The notes under the pieces are model-generated. The model was not told the origin of the DNA and made no database searches. It saw only the letters and a list, made by a program, of their open reading frames with translations. From Bacillota bacterium (GTDB lineage: Bacteria; Bacillota; Clostridia; Oscillospirales; Ruminococcaceae): a stretch of 64,000 nucleotides of DNA. The stretch spans positions 1 to 64,000 of the forward strand of contig JAEYNX010000006.1 in assembly GCA_023412215.1 (NCBI GenBank), given 5' to 3'. The position numbers and the translations under genes were made by a program. Shown piece after piece: positions 56,830 through 64,000 of this stretch (its first letter is position 1; the number at the start of each line of letters is the position of its first letter).

Positions 56830-57912
56830 ATGAGAGTTTATAACTTTTCAGCAGGTCCGTCCATGCTGCCCGAGCAGGTTTTAGCAAAGGCTGCGTCAGA
56901 GATGCTTGACTACAACGGCAGCGGCCAATCCGTAATGGAGATGTCACATCGATCTCGGGTGTACGAAGAGATTATAAACGGCTGTGAAAGCCTTCTGCGC
57001 GAAACGCTTTCTATTCCCGACAACTACAAGGTATTGTTCTTGCAGGGCGGCGCATCCTCACAGTTCTCTATGGTACCGCTCAACCTGTTAAACGGTTCCG
57101 GCAAGGCCGACTTTGTCATCACTGGTCAGTGGGCGAAAAAGGCCTATTCCGAGGCTGCCCGCTACGGCAGCTGCAAGGCGGTTGCTTCCAGCGCCGACAA
57201 AACCTTTACCTATATCCCCAAGCTGGACCCCGCCACCTTTACCAAGGACGCGGACTACTTCCACATCTGCTTAAACAACACCATTTACGGCACGCGCTTT
57301 ACCGAGCTGCCCGAGACGGGCAATGTGCCGCTAATTGCGGATATGTCCTCCTGCATCCTCTCCGAGCCGATCGACGTCTCCAAATACGGCCTTATCTACG
57401 CGGGCGCGCAGAAGAACATGGGCCCCGCCGGCCTCACCGTGGTGATCGTGCGTGAAGACCTCATCGGCCACGCGCGCGAGTTTACCCCCACGATGTTCGA
57501 TTACCAGATTCACGCCGAGAACGGCTCGATGTACAACACCCCGCCCTGCTACGCCGTATACATCTGCAAGCTGGTGCTCGAGTGGATTCGCGACGAGATC
57601 GGCGGCCTTGAGAAGATGAAGGAAGTAAACGAGCACAAGGCTGCACTCCTCTATAATTACCTCGATTCCAGCAGCATGTTTAAGGGCACGGTGGAGAAAG
57701 AGTTCCGCTCGCTCATGAACATCCCGTTTGTCACCGGCAACGAGGAACTCGATAAGAAGTTCTGCAAGCAGTCGGAGGCCGCGGGCTTTGTAAACCTCAA
57801 GGGCCACCGTTCGGTGGGCGGTATGAGGGCCTCTATCTACAACGCCATGCCGGAGCAGGGCGTGAAGGATCTGGCGGCTTTCATGAAGAAGTTTGAGGAA
57901 GAGAATAAATAA
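56830..57912 (+). CDS. serC: Phosphoserine aminotransferase
   Basis: Converts 3-phosphohydroxypyruvate and glutamate to phosphoserine. 360 residues from ATG 56830, starting MRVYNFSAGPSMLPEQVL. Contains FLQGGASSQFSMVPLNLL, the PLP lysine in AGAQKNMGPAGL near 197 and GHRSVGGMRASIYNAMP near the C-terminus. Next to serA, giving two of the three steps of serine synthesis; serB is not in the window. Confidence 0.96.
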   Translation: MRVYNFSAGPSMLPEQVLAKAASEMLDYNGSGQSVMEMSHRSRVYEEIINGCESLLRETLSIPDNYKVLFLQGGASSQFSMVPLNLLNGSGKADFVITGQWAKKAYSEAARYGSCKAVASSADKTFTYIPKLDPATFTKDADYFHICLNNTIYGTRFTELPETGNVPLIADMSSCILSEPIDVSKYGLIYAGAQKNMGPAGLTVVIVREDLIGHAREFTPTMFDYQIHAENGSMYNTPPCYAVYICKLVLEWIRDEIGGLEKMKEVNEHKAALLYNYLDSSSMFKGTVEKEFRSLMNIPFVTGNEELDKKFCKQSEAAGFVNLKGHRSVGGMRASIYNAMPEQGVKDLAAFMKKFEEENK

Positions 57913-58476
57913 TCCGCGCGTTCCCGTAATAACGTTCCCGTAGGGGCGAACTGTGTTCGCCCGCGGTTAATATTTACGACTGGCATTTTACAAGAATTAT
58001 CGGGACGTAGGGGACGCCGTCCCCTACACCCTACCCGTGGATTACCGTAGGGGCGGGGTCCTCCCGCCCGCGTTTCCCCGAACATACCGCCACGTTACCC
58101 CTATCGCAGGGGGCGGCATCCCGACGCCCCGCGTTTTTTACCGCGCCTACGGCAATACGTAGGGAACGACCCCCGTGTCGTTCCGTCATACGGGACACAG
58201 CCATACGGATACTGGGCACGCACGTCTACAGGTATTACACAGGGTAACGGTATAACCATTCACGTGAGGAAATATCCACGGGCGAACACCGTTCGCCTCT
58301 ACACCTTGCCCTTGACATACCGTAGGGGCGGGGTTCTCCCGCCCGCGTTTCCCCGCACACACCACCCCGTTGCCTCTATCGCAGGGGCATCCCGATACCC
58401 CGTAAAAACCTCGCACATACACGTGGCAGGGCCATGCCCTGTCCCTACAATTTATGATTGAAAGGATGACTACAGC
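57913..58476. repeat. Large palindromic repeat array between serC and serA
   Basis: At least nine units, for example 57940-57966 (GGGGCGAAC..GTTCGCCC), 58001-58026 (GGGACG..CGTCCC), 58047-58072 (GGGGCGGG..CCCGCCC), 58106-58132 (GGGGGCGGC..GCCCCG), 58159-58185 (GGGAACGAC..GTCGTTCC), 58280-58302, 58322-58347, 58381-58402 and 58424-58448. The stretch 58047-58132 is repeated, diverged, at 58322-58402. No gene is visible. serA starts just after the array. Confidence 0.85.
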
Positions 58477-59643
58477 ATGTACAATATCCTTACATTGAAT
58501 AAGATTTCCCCCGTGGGGCTAGACCGCTTCGACGGCGGCCTTTACCGCTGCGCCGACGAGTTTGAGAACCCCGACGCGGTGCTGGTTCGCTCGGCCTCGA
58601 TGCACGAGATGACGCTGCCCGCAGGCTTAAAGGCGATTGCGCGCGCGGGCGCGGGCACCAACAACATTCCCGTAGAGGCCTGCACCGAGAAGGGCATCGT
58701 GGTGTTCAATACCCCCGGCGCCAACGCAAACGCGGTAAAAGAGCTGGTGCTTGCGGCGCTGCTGCTCTCCTCCCGCAAGATCTTCCCCGCCATGCAGTGG
58801 GTGCAGACGCTCAAAGAGAGCGACGGCGACATCACAAAGCAGGTGGAGAAGGGCAAGGGCGACTTCGTGGGCCCCGAGATCATGGGCAAGAAGCTGGGCG
58901 TTATCGGCCTCGGCGCCATCGGCATCCTGGTAGCCAACGCGGCGGAGGACCTCGGCATGGAGGTTTACGGCTACGACCCCTACCTGTCGGTTGAGGCGGC
59001 CTGGGGGCTTTCCCGTACCATCCACCACGCCAAGAGCCTTGGCGAAATCTACGAAAACTGCGACTATATCACCCTGCACGTGCCGCTTACCCCCGAGACC
59101 AAGGGGCTGGTAAACAGCGCCTCCGTCGCCCGCATGAAGCACGGCGTGCGCATTTTAAACTTCTCGCGCGGCGACCTGGTGGTGGACGACGATATGCTCG
59201 CCGCCCTCGGGGATAAGCAGGTGCGCGTATATGTAACCGACTTCCCCTCGGCCAAGATGATCGGCCACCCCGGTATCCTCGCCATCCCGCACCTTGGCGC
59301 CTCCACCCCCGAGTCGGAGGATAACTGCGCGCGCATGGCCGCCGACGAGCTGATCGAATATCTCGAAAACGGCAATATCACCAACTCTGTAAACTTTCCC
59401 AATGTCGAGATGCCCCGCTCCACCGCGGTGAGGGTCGGCGTTATCCATCGCAACATCCCCAATATGCTCACCTCCATCACCTCGGCGATGGCTACCTTGG
59501 GCATCAACATCGACAACCTCATCAACAAGTCCAAGAAGGACAACGCCTACACGCTGCTCGACATCTCGGGCAACTTCGACGAAGAGAGCGCCAAGAAGCT
59601 CTCCGCCATCGAGGGTATTATCCGTGTTCAGATTTACAAATAG
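58477..59643 (+). CDS. serA: D-3-phosphoglycerate dehydrogenase
   Basis: First step of serine synthesis, oxidising 3-phosphoglycerate with NAD. 388 residues: GLGAIGILVANAAEDLGMEVYGYDPY Rossmann loop near 148, HVPLTPETKGLV near 205, the active-site His in IPHLGASTPESEDNCARMAADEL near 272, and a C-terminal ACT domain (VGVIHRNIPNMLTSITSAMATLGINIDNL, about 315-388) for regulation. Short form of the enzyme, lacking the intervening domain. Confidence 0.95.
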   Translation: MYNILTLNKISPVGLDRFDGGLYRCADEFENPDAVLVRSASMHEMTLPAGLKAIARAGAGTNNIPVEACTEKGIVVFNTPGANANAVKELVLAALLLSSRKIFPAMQWVQTLKESDGDITKQVEKGKGDFVGPEIMGKKLGVIGLGAIGILVANAAEDLGMEVYGYDPYLSVEAAWGLSRTIHHAKSLGEIYENCDYITLHVPLTPETKGLVNSASVARMKHGVRILNFSRGDLVVDDDMLAALGDKQVRVYVTDFPSAKMIGHPGILAIPHLGASTPESEDNCARMAADELIEYLENGNITNSVNFPNVEMPRSTAVRVGVIHRNIPNMLTSITSAMATLGINIDNLINKSKKDNAYTLLDISGNFDEESAKKLSAIEGIIRVQIYK

Positions 59644-59661
59644 TATAATCTCTCGATAGAA

Positions 59662-59698
59662 GGCAGCGCCGCAGGGGAACCTGCGGCGCTGCCCTTTT
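59662..59698 (+). terminator. Terminator after serA
   Basis: GGCAGCGCCGCAGG..CCTGCGGCGCTGCC followed by CTTTTG. Confidence 0.9.
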
Positions 59699-59726
59699 GA
59701 ATAAAGTATATTCTATCCTTTTATCA

Positions 59727-60260
59727 TTATAGAACAAGATACATGGGTGTACAGCCTTCCAAAAAGCGAATATTATCTGAGTTCATGAATTTGTCGTACT
59801 CTTTGAAACCGTTTCTACGGTAGAACGAAACCGCTTCGGGCACAGAGTATAAAACAATATACTCCGCGCCTATTATACGTTCTGTTATATCATTACAACA
59901 GCGAATCAACTCGCAGAGCACCCTGTCGCTGAAATAGTAGTGCTTCTCTTTTCTATCCTGCGGCAGTTTATGTAGCCCTGATGTAATCGCAAAGTATTTT
60001 ATCTCAATAGCAGGCAGCGTGTGCCGATAGCTGCCTATGCAGTAATGGATACCTGAGCAAGCCAGCGAAGCAAAGCCTATTATCTTCCGGGTGGCTTTAT
60101 CAACAACCAAATACGTAACGCAGCCGCCGTCGCCGCAACTGTCTTTTTTAAGATAGTCATTAATAACCCCATTACCGCAATCAAAATCCCCTAATAACTC
60201 TACGCTACTAGGGGATAACAAGGATAATTTAAAATCGATTTCTTCACCGTATGCAATCAT
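59727..60260 (-). CDS. GNAT-type toxin-like acetyltransferase
   Basis: 177 residues. FKLSLLSPSSVELLGDFDCGNGVINDYLKKDS at the start is characteristic of TacT/AtaT-like GNAT toxins (the F/L-D-CG-N-x2-I-N-x-Y/F-L pattern). It has VDKATRKIIGFASL near 52, IEIKYFAI near 85 and VPEAVSFYRRNGFKEY near 148. TacT-type enzymes acetylate aminoacyl-tRNA. Start overlaps the preceding small gene as TAATG. Confidence 0.8.
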   Translation of the reverse strand: MIAYGEEIDFKLSLLSPSSVELLGDFDCGNGVINDYLKKDSCGDGGCVTYLVVDKATRKIIGFASLACSGIHYCIGSYRHTLPAIEIKYFAITSGLHKLPQDRKEKHYYFSDRVLCELIRCCNDITERIIGAEYIVLYSVPEAVSFYRRNGFKEYDKFMNSDNIRFLEGCTPMYLVL

Positions 60261-60424
60261 TATCGTTCTTCTTTATCCAATTTTTGCGGCTCAGCCTTAC
60301 CCTGTTTTGAGGAACGAGCCAAGGCCCTTTTTAGGCCACTGTTATCTTTGTCGGCTAAAAATTCCTGCACCTTGTCAGAGGCAAGTTCAAAAGCCATATT
60401 GATAGGTCTTGAAAGCACAGCCAT
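60260..60424 (-). CDS. Small protein, candidate antitoxin
   Basis: 54 residues (MAVLSRPINMAFELASDKVQ...KLDKEER) from ATG 60424, eight bases after AAGGAGG. A longer start at ATG 60463 (67 residues) is possible. It has a hydrophobic N-terminal helix (INMAFELASDKVQEFL) and a highly charged C-terminus. Overlaps the GNAT gene by one base, as in toxin-antitoxin pairs. It does not look like the DUF1778 ribbon-helix-helix antitoxin that usually accompanies TacT. Confidence 0.65.
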   Translation of the reverse strand: MAVLSRPINMAFELASDKVQEFLADKDNSGLKRALARSSKQGKAEPQKLDKEER

Positions 60425-60801
60425 AGCAGTATCCTCCTTATCTTTATCTTCCTTTTTATTCATTGAATACACCACCCAAATAAGCATACCGAAGCCTTTG
60501 TGGTGTATTTAGTCGGTATATGTTCTTCTTGTGCCTAAATTATACCACCAGTTTTTCTAAAAGCAACAAAAAATGCTCCGATTCCGATTAGAATCACCAA
60601 ATTTTTCTGTAATTGATTTAGCGTTAGTGTCGTTTCTCTCTTTCATTCCTGCTCTTTTCCCGCACGGGCGCGTGCGCCTGCGATAAATATCCTTCAATAC
60701 AGCGCGGGGAAAAGGGGAAAGTTGCATAGTCTATGCTAAAAATCTTTTTGTTTGGCACAAGACTATGATATCACTTTAAACCATTAAATTTTCCAGAACC
60801 C
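60425..60801. other. Gene-free AT-rich segment
   Basis: Between the candidate antitoxin and the trp promoter. Contains AT-rich DNA around 60530-60600 (likely the promoter of the minus-strand pair) and a small CGCACGGGCGCGTGCG palindrome near 60661. No further gene is seen. Confidence 0.5.
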
Positions 60802-60830
60802 TTGACAACCCCAGTTGAATATCCTATAAT
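60802..60830 (+). promoter_or_regulatory. Consensus promoter of the trp T-box leader
   Basis: TTGACA (60802-60807), 17-bp spacer, TATAAT (60825-60830): an exact match to the vegetative consensus. Transcription would begin about position 60837, just ahead of the T-box stem I. Confidence 0.9.
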
Positions 60831-60836
60831 GACCTT

Positions 60837-61140
60837 AAAATAACAGCAAAACTTTTGAGCAAGAGTAGTAGAAAAAGTCGGGTGTATCCAGAGAGCCGCT
60901 AGATGGTGTGAATGCGGCAGCACAGTTTTTTTTGAATGGGCTTGCGAGGGCGGCCCCAAACCGCGCGAACGCGCGGCAGTAGGCGCCGACGGGAACCCCA
61001 CCCGTTACCACAGGGGCGCATATGATGGTATGCGAGACGAGTGGATGATTTACATCATCAATTTGGGTGGTACCGCAGAAGTTAAGCTTTTGTCCCAGTT
61101 TAGGGGCAAAGGCTTTTTTTATTTGCTGCGGTGCCACCCT
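60837..61140 (+). ncRNA. T-box leader with tryptophan specifier
   Basis: Recognised by an AGTA motif near 60863-60869, AGAGAGCC and GGTGTGAATGCGGC of stem I, GAA directly followed by the specifier TGG (Trp) at 60937-60939, and the T-box sequence GGGTGGTACCGC at 61065-61076. The intrinsic terminator lies at 61085-61120 (AGCTTTTGTCCC / GGGGCAAAGGCT, then TTTTTTT). Uncharged tRNA-Trp should pair with the specifier and T-box, favouring read-through into trpE. A further complement, GCGGTGCCACCC at 61128-61139, pairs with the T-box sequence itself and ends in TTTT, suggesting a second, alternative terminator. Confidence 0.93.
61085..61120 (+). terminator. Conditional terminator of the Trp T-box
   Basis: A 12-bp stem with G-U pairs and a seven-T run. 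It forms when the T-box antiterminator does not. Confidence 0.9.
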
Positions 61141-61149
61141 TTTCATATT

Positions 61150-61719
61150 TCGGGGGAAGGGAGTCCCCCGTCCCATGTTAAACGCGTAGGGAACGATCCC
61201 CGTGCCGTTCCGCCATGCGGGATACCTCCATACGGATGTTGGGGTATACGCGTCTGCGGGCATTACGCAGGGCAGACACATGGGTCTGCCCCTACATCCT
61301 ACCCGTTGATGTGCCCGTAGGGGCGATTATCAATCGCCCGCAGACCCACCGCGAACCCCATTGTAGGGGGCGGCGTCCCCGACGCCCCGTGGTTTACCCT
61401 GAGCCCGATTTACAATTTGCAGACGACGCCGTAGGGAACGGTCTTGACCGTTCCGTGAGTCCCCTACCAATGCTCGACATAGCATCCACAATGAACTCGT
61501 AGGGAACGGCCCCCGTGTCGTTCCGCCTTTCGCAATCATAAACGGGACGTCGAGGACGCCGTCCCCTACAACTGCCTGTTATCCGCCCACGGTTTTAACC
61601 CGCAATGGCTGTTATCGCCTCGGGCGGCTGATAGCCGCCCCTACAACCGCTCCTCTTACCGGCATCAAACCGAAAGGCCTTAAGAACATATTTTAGCAAG
61701 GGAAAGGATATGAGCTGAT
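61150..61719. repeat. Palindromic repeat array between T-box and trpE
   Basis: About nine units: 61186-61212, 61268-61295 (GGGCAGAC..GTCTGCCC), 61316-61341 (GGGGCGATT..AATCGCCC), 61363-61390 (GGGGGCGGCGTC..GACGCCCC), 61431-61455 (GGGAACGGTC..GACCGTTCC), 61499-61525, 61543-61569 (GGGACGTC..GACGCCGTCCC) and 61621-61644 (GGGCGGCTG..AGCCGCCC). They push trpE about 580 nt from the T-box terminator. No gene is visible. Confidence 0.85.
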
Positions 61720-63177
61720 ATGATTACCCCCAGCTGCGAAACCATTACGGCGCTCGCCAAGGACTACAACACCATCCCCATCTGCAAGGAGATCTTCGCG
61801 GATGTGGCGACCCCCATCTCGCTGTTGCGCCGCATCGCGCAGTTTAGCGAGCGCTACTACCTGCTCGAAAGCGTAGAGGGCGGCGAGCGGTGGAGCCGCT
61901 ACTCCTTTCTGGGGTTTGACCCCATCCTGCGCGCCACCTGCAAAAACGGCACCGTGACCGTCGAGGGGGAGAGGTCCGAAACGGTGAAAACTCAAAAGCC
62001 CCTTGAGGTGCTGCGCGCGCTGCTTGCGCGGTACAAGGCCCCAAAACTGGAGGGGATGCCCCCCTTCACGGGCGGGTTTGTCGGCTACTTCGGCTACGCC
62101 ATGATGGGCTACGCCGAACCGACCCTAAAACTCTCCACCGACGAGCTTAATGACTACGACCTCATGCTCTTTAACAAGGTGATCGCCTACGACCACCTCA
62201 AGCAGAAGATCTGCGTGGTGGTGAACATGAGCACCGAGCATGTGATGGAAAACTACGGCAAGGCGGTGCAGGAGATCGAAAACATCGTGCGCATCATCCT
62301 CGACACCCGCCCGCTGCCCAAGAGCAAGGCCGACCCCAAGGCGGAGTTTACCTGCAACGTCACCAAAGAGGCCTTCTGCGCGATGGTTAAGAAGACCAAG
62401 GAGTACATCGTCGACGGCGACATCTTTCAGGCAGTGATCTCCCGCCGGTTTGAAAGCGCCTATCACGTAAGCCTCATGAACGCCTACCGCGTGCTGCGCA
62501 CCACCAACCCCTCTCCCTACATGGTGTTTATGCGCATCGACGATGTGGAGATCATGTGTTCCTCGCCCGAAACGCTGGTGCGGCTGCAGAACGGACGCCT
62601 TTCCACCTTCCCCGTGGCGGGCTCCCGCCCGAGGGGTGCCACCACGCAGGAGGATCTGGCGCTGGAAAAGGAGCTGCTGGCGGACGAAAAGGAGCTCTCG
62701 GAGCACAACATGCTGGTAGACCTCGCGCGCAACGACCTCGGGCGCGTCTCACGCTTCGGCTCGGTGGAGGTGCTCGGCTACAAGATGATACACCGCTACT
62801 CCAAGATCATGCACATCACCTCCTGCGTGGAGGGGAATATCAGCGAAGCCCACGACGCCTGCGACGCGATCGAGGCGATCCTCCCCGCAGGCACCCTTTC
62901 GGGCGCGCCCAAGATACGCGCCTGCGAGATCATCGAGGAGCTGGAGAAGGGGGCGCGCGGCATCTACGGCGGCGCGCTCGGTTACCTCGACTTCACCGGC
63001 AACCTCGACACCTGCATCGCCATCCGCATGGCGGTGCGCAAGAACGACCGCGTGTGCGTGCAGGCGGGCGGCGGCATCGTGGCCGACAGCGTACCCGAGC
63101 TGGAGTACGAGGAATCGGGCAACAAGGCGAAGGCGGTAATAGGCGCCATTCTTACAGCAGGCGAGGTGGAAGACTGA
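61720..63177 (+). CDS. trpE: Anthranilate synthase component I
   Basis: Makes anthranilate from chorismate and ammonia, first step of tryptophan synthesis. 485 residues. The N-terminal domain contains LLESVEGGERWSRYSFLG near 46, the tryptophan feedback site (LLES). The chorismate-binding domain has GSRPRGATTQEDLALEKELLADEKELSEHNMLVDLARND near 305-345 and CDAIEAILPAGTLSGAPKIRA near 385. Controlled by the Trp T-box upstream and coupled to trpG by a TGATG overlap. Confidence 0.96.
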   Translation: MITPSCETITALAKDYNTIPICKEIFADVATPISLLRRIAQFSERYYLLESVEGGERWSRYSFLGFDPILRATCKNGTVTVEGERSETVKTQKPLEVLRALLARYKAPKLEGMPPFTGGFVGYFGYAMMGYAEPTLKLSTDELNDYDLMLFNKVIAYDHLKQKICVVVNMSTEHVMENYGKAVQEIENIVRIILDTRPLPKSKADPKAEFTCNVTKEAFCAMVKKTKEYIVDGDIFQAVISRRFESAYHVSLMNAYRVLRTTNPSPYMVFMRIDDVEIMCSSPETLVRLQNGRLSTFPVAGSRPRGATTQEDLALEKELLADEKELSEHNMLVDLARNDLGRVSRFGSVEVLGYKMIHRYSKIMHITSCVEGNISEAHDACDAIEAILPAGTLSGAPKIRACEIIEELEKGARGIYGGALGYLDFTGNLDTCIAIRMAVRKNDRVCVQAGGGIVADSVPELEYEESGNKAKAVIGAILTAGEVED

Positions 63178-63743
63178 TGATCCTTTTAATCGATAACTAC
63201 GACAGCTTTACCTATAATCTGGTGCAGCTCGCGGGCGGCATCACCACAGACTTAAAGGTGGTGCGCAACGATGCGCTGACGGTGGAGGAAATCCGCGCGC
63301 TCGCCCCTTCCCACATCATCCTGTCCCCCGGCCCCGGCTACCCCAAGGACGCGGGCGTGTGCGAGGAGGTTATTAGGAAGCTTGCGGGCGAGTTCCCCAT
63401 CCTTGGCGTCTGCCTCGGGCATCAGGCTATCTGCGAGGTGTTCGGCGCCACCATCGCCCACGCGGTAAGGCTGATGCACGGCAAAAAGAGCCTGATTAGT
63501 ATCAACAACCAAAACCCCATCTTTGCGGGCCTGCCCGGGCAGATCGAGGCCGCGCGCTACCACTCGCTGGTGGCAAAGCAGGGCACGCTGCCCGAGGAAC
63601 TGGAGGTGCTCGCCACCGACGAGCTCGGTGAGATCATGGCGGTGAAGCACCGCGAGCACGACGTCTACGGCCTGCAGTTTCACCCCGAATCGATCCTCAC
63701 CCCTAAGGGGGAGGTTATTATGAGGAATTTCTTGGGGCTGTAA
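63177..63743 (+). CDS. trpG: Anthranilate synthase component II (glutamine amidotransferase)
   Basis: Supplies ammonia from glutamine to TrpE. 188 residues from ATG 63177, starting MILLIDNYDSFTYNLVQL; the longer open frame lies within trpE and is not used. Oxyanion loop SPGPGYPKDAGV, nucleophile Cys in GVCLGHQAI near 80, and His/Glu in LQFHPESILT near 170. The trpE-trpG order fits the start of a trp operon whose later genes would lie beyond the window or elsewhere. Confidence 0.95.
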   Translation: MILLIDNYDSFTYNLVQLAGGITTDLKVVRNDALTVEEIRALAPSHIILSPGPGYPKDAGVCEEVIRKLAGEFPILGVCLGHQAICEVFGATIAHAVRLMHGKKSLISINNQNPIFAGLPGQIEAARYHSLVAKQGTLPEELEVLATDELGEIMAVKHREHDVYGLQFHPESILTPKGEVIMRNFLGL

Positions 63744-64000
63744 ATGTAAATATGCGGGAGGCGGTTGGCTCCCCCCCTGTAGGGGCGAACTGTGTTCGCC
63801 CGCAGAATAGCGCTAAGACCGCGGGCGGCTGATAGCCGCCCCTACAATCGCCCTTTCTTGCCTCCCGTGGTTTATAAGCACACATCCACGGCAAACGCGT
63901 AGGGGCGGGGTTCTCCCGCCCGTGTTCACTCCGTGCCCCCATCGTAGGGGGCGGCGTCCCCGACGCCCCACGGATTAACCGCATCCATGGCACCACGTAG
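63744..64000. repeat. Palindromic repeat array downstream of trpG
   Basis: Units at 63779-63804 (GTAGGGGCGAAC..GTTCGCCC), 63820-63845 (GGGCGGCTG..AGCCGCCC), 63899-63924 (GGGGCGGG..CCCGCCC) and 63944-63972 (GGGGGCGGCGTC..GACGCCCC). The last two repeat the B-then-F order seen at 58047-58132. The window ends inside the array, so any trpD lies beyond. Confidence 0.85.

Noticed and set aside
22609..60735. A shared GTTGCATAGT near 22615 and 60722 as a possible attachment site pair
   Set aside because: Only about 10 bases match, the second site is far from the phage operon and no integrase is present.
62556..63176. Long plus-strand frame running into trpG from within trpE
   Set aside because: It is Arg/Gly-rich shadow sequence; trpG starts at the ATG overlapping the trpE stop and matches the family N-terminus.

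Overview
This 64 kb window looks like chromosomal DNA of a moderately GC-rich Clostridia-type Firmicute, most like Oscillospiraceae/Ruminococcaceae. The evidence is FabK instead of FabI, an intact S10-spc-alpha ribosomal operon with a KOW-protein gene between map and infA, zinc-type S14, an archaeal-type ProS, a tryptophan T-box leader and strong AGGAGG ribosome-binding sites. The species is not identified.

Layout, left to right. (1) 0.4-8.4 kb: a type II fatty-acid operon on the minus strand, fabH-fabK-fabG-fabF-accB-fabZ-accC, with fabD divergent on the plus strand. acpP, accD and accA are not at their usual places. (2) 9.1-22.6 kb: a minus-strand contractile-tail prophage or domesticated phage operon: small and large terminase, portal, protease, decoration protein, capsid, connectors, sheath, tube, chaperone, LysM protein, baseplate genes and fibre. 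It has no integrase, repressor, replication or lysis gene and no tape-measure gene of normal size, and one baseplate gene is probably frameshifted. (3) 23.1-24.9 kb: an AT-rich island with a lipoprotein and two small secreted proteins, bounded by two near-identical 36-bp copies of the ribosomal-operon terminator. (4) 25-41 kb: the ribosomal superoperon rpsJ to rplQ on the minus strand. (5) 41.5-50.6 kb: a DUF4349 lipoprotein, two lipoprotein esterases, an AraC regulator, two related GNAT genes (one with an early amber codon), a PfpI-family protein and proS. (6) 51-55.3 kb: beta- and gamma-like subunits of a sodium-pumping decarboxylase, a DUF188 protein, a membrane serine hydrolase and a membrane acyltransferase. 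(7) 55.8-64 kb: a NERD-like protein, serC, serA, a GNAT toxin-antitoxin-like pair, and trpE-trpG behind a Trp T-box.

The most unusual feature is a dispersed family of short palindromes in most of the larger gene-free gaps. Each unit has a GTAGGG-type end and usually a CCCGCGG-like end. Its self-complementary core exists in about a dozen unrelated versions, and both arms change together. The units form composite arrays that have been copied as blocks. They also lie inside operons: between accB and fabZ, between rplW and rplB, inside the phage operon, and between the T-box and trpE. No mobilising enzyme for them is encoded here.

Fatty-acid, protein, serine and tryptophan synthesis genes show this is a core chromosomal region. 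The phage operon and the AT-rich island are the two clear acquired segments.
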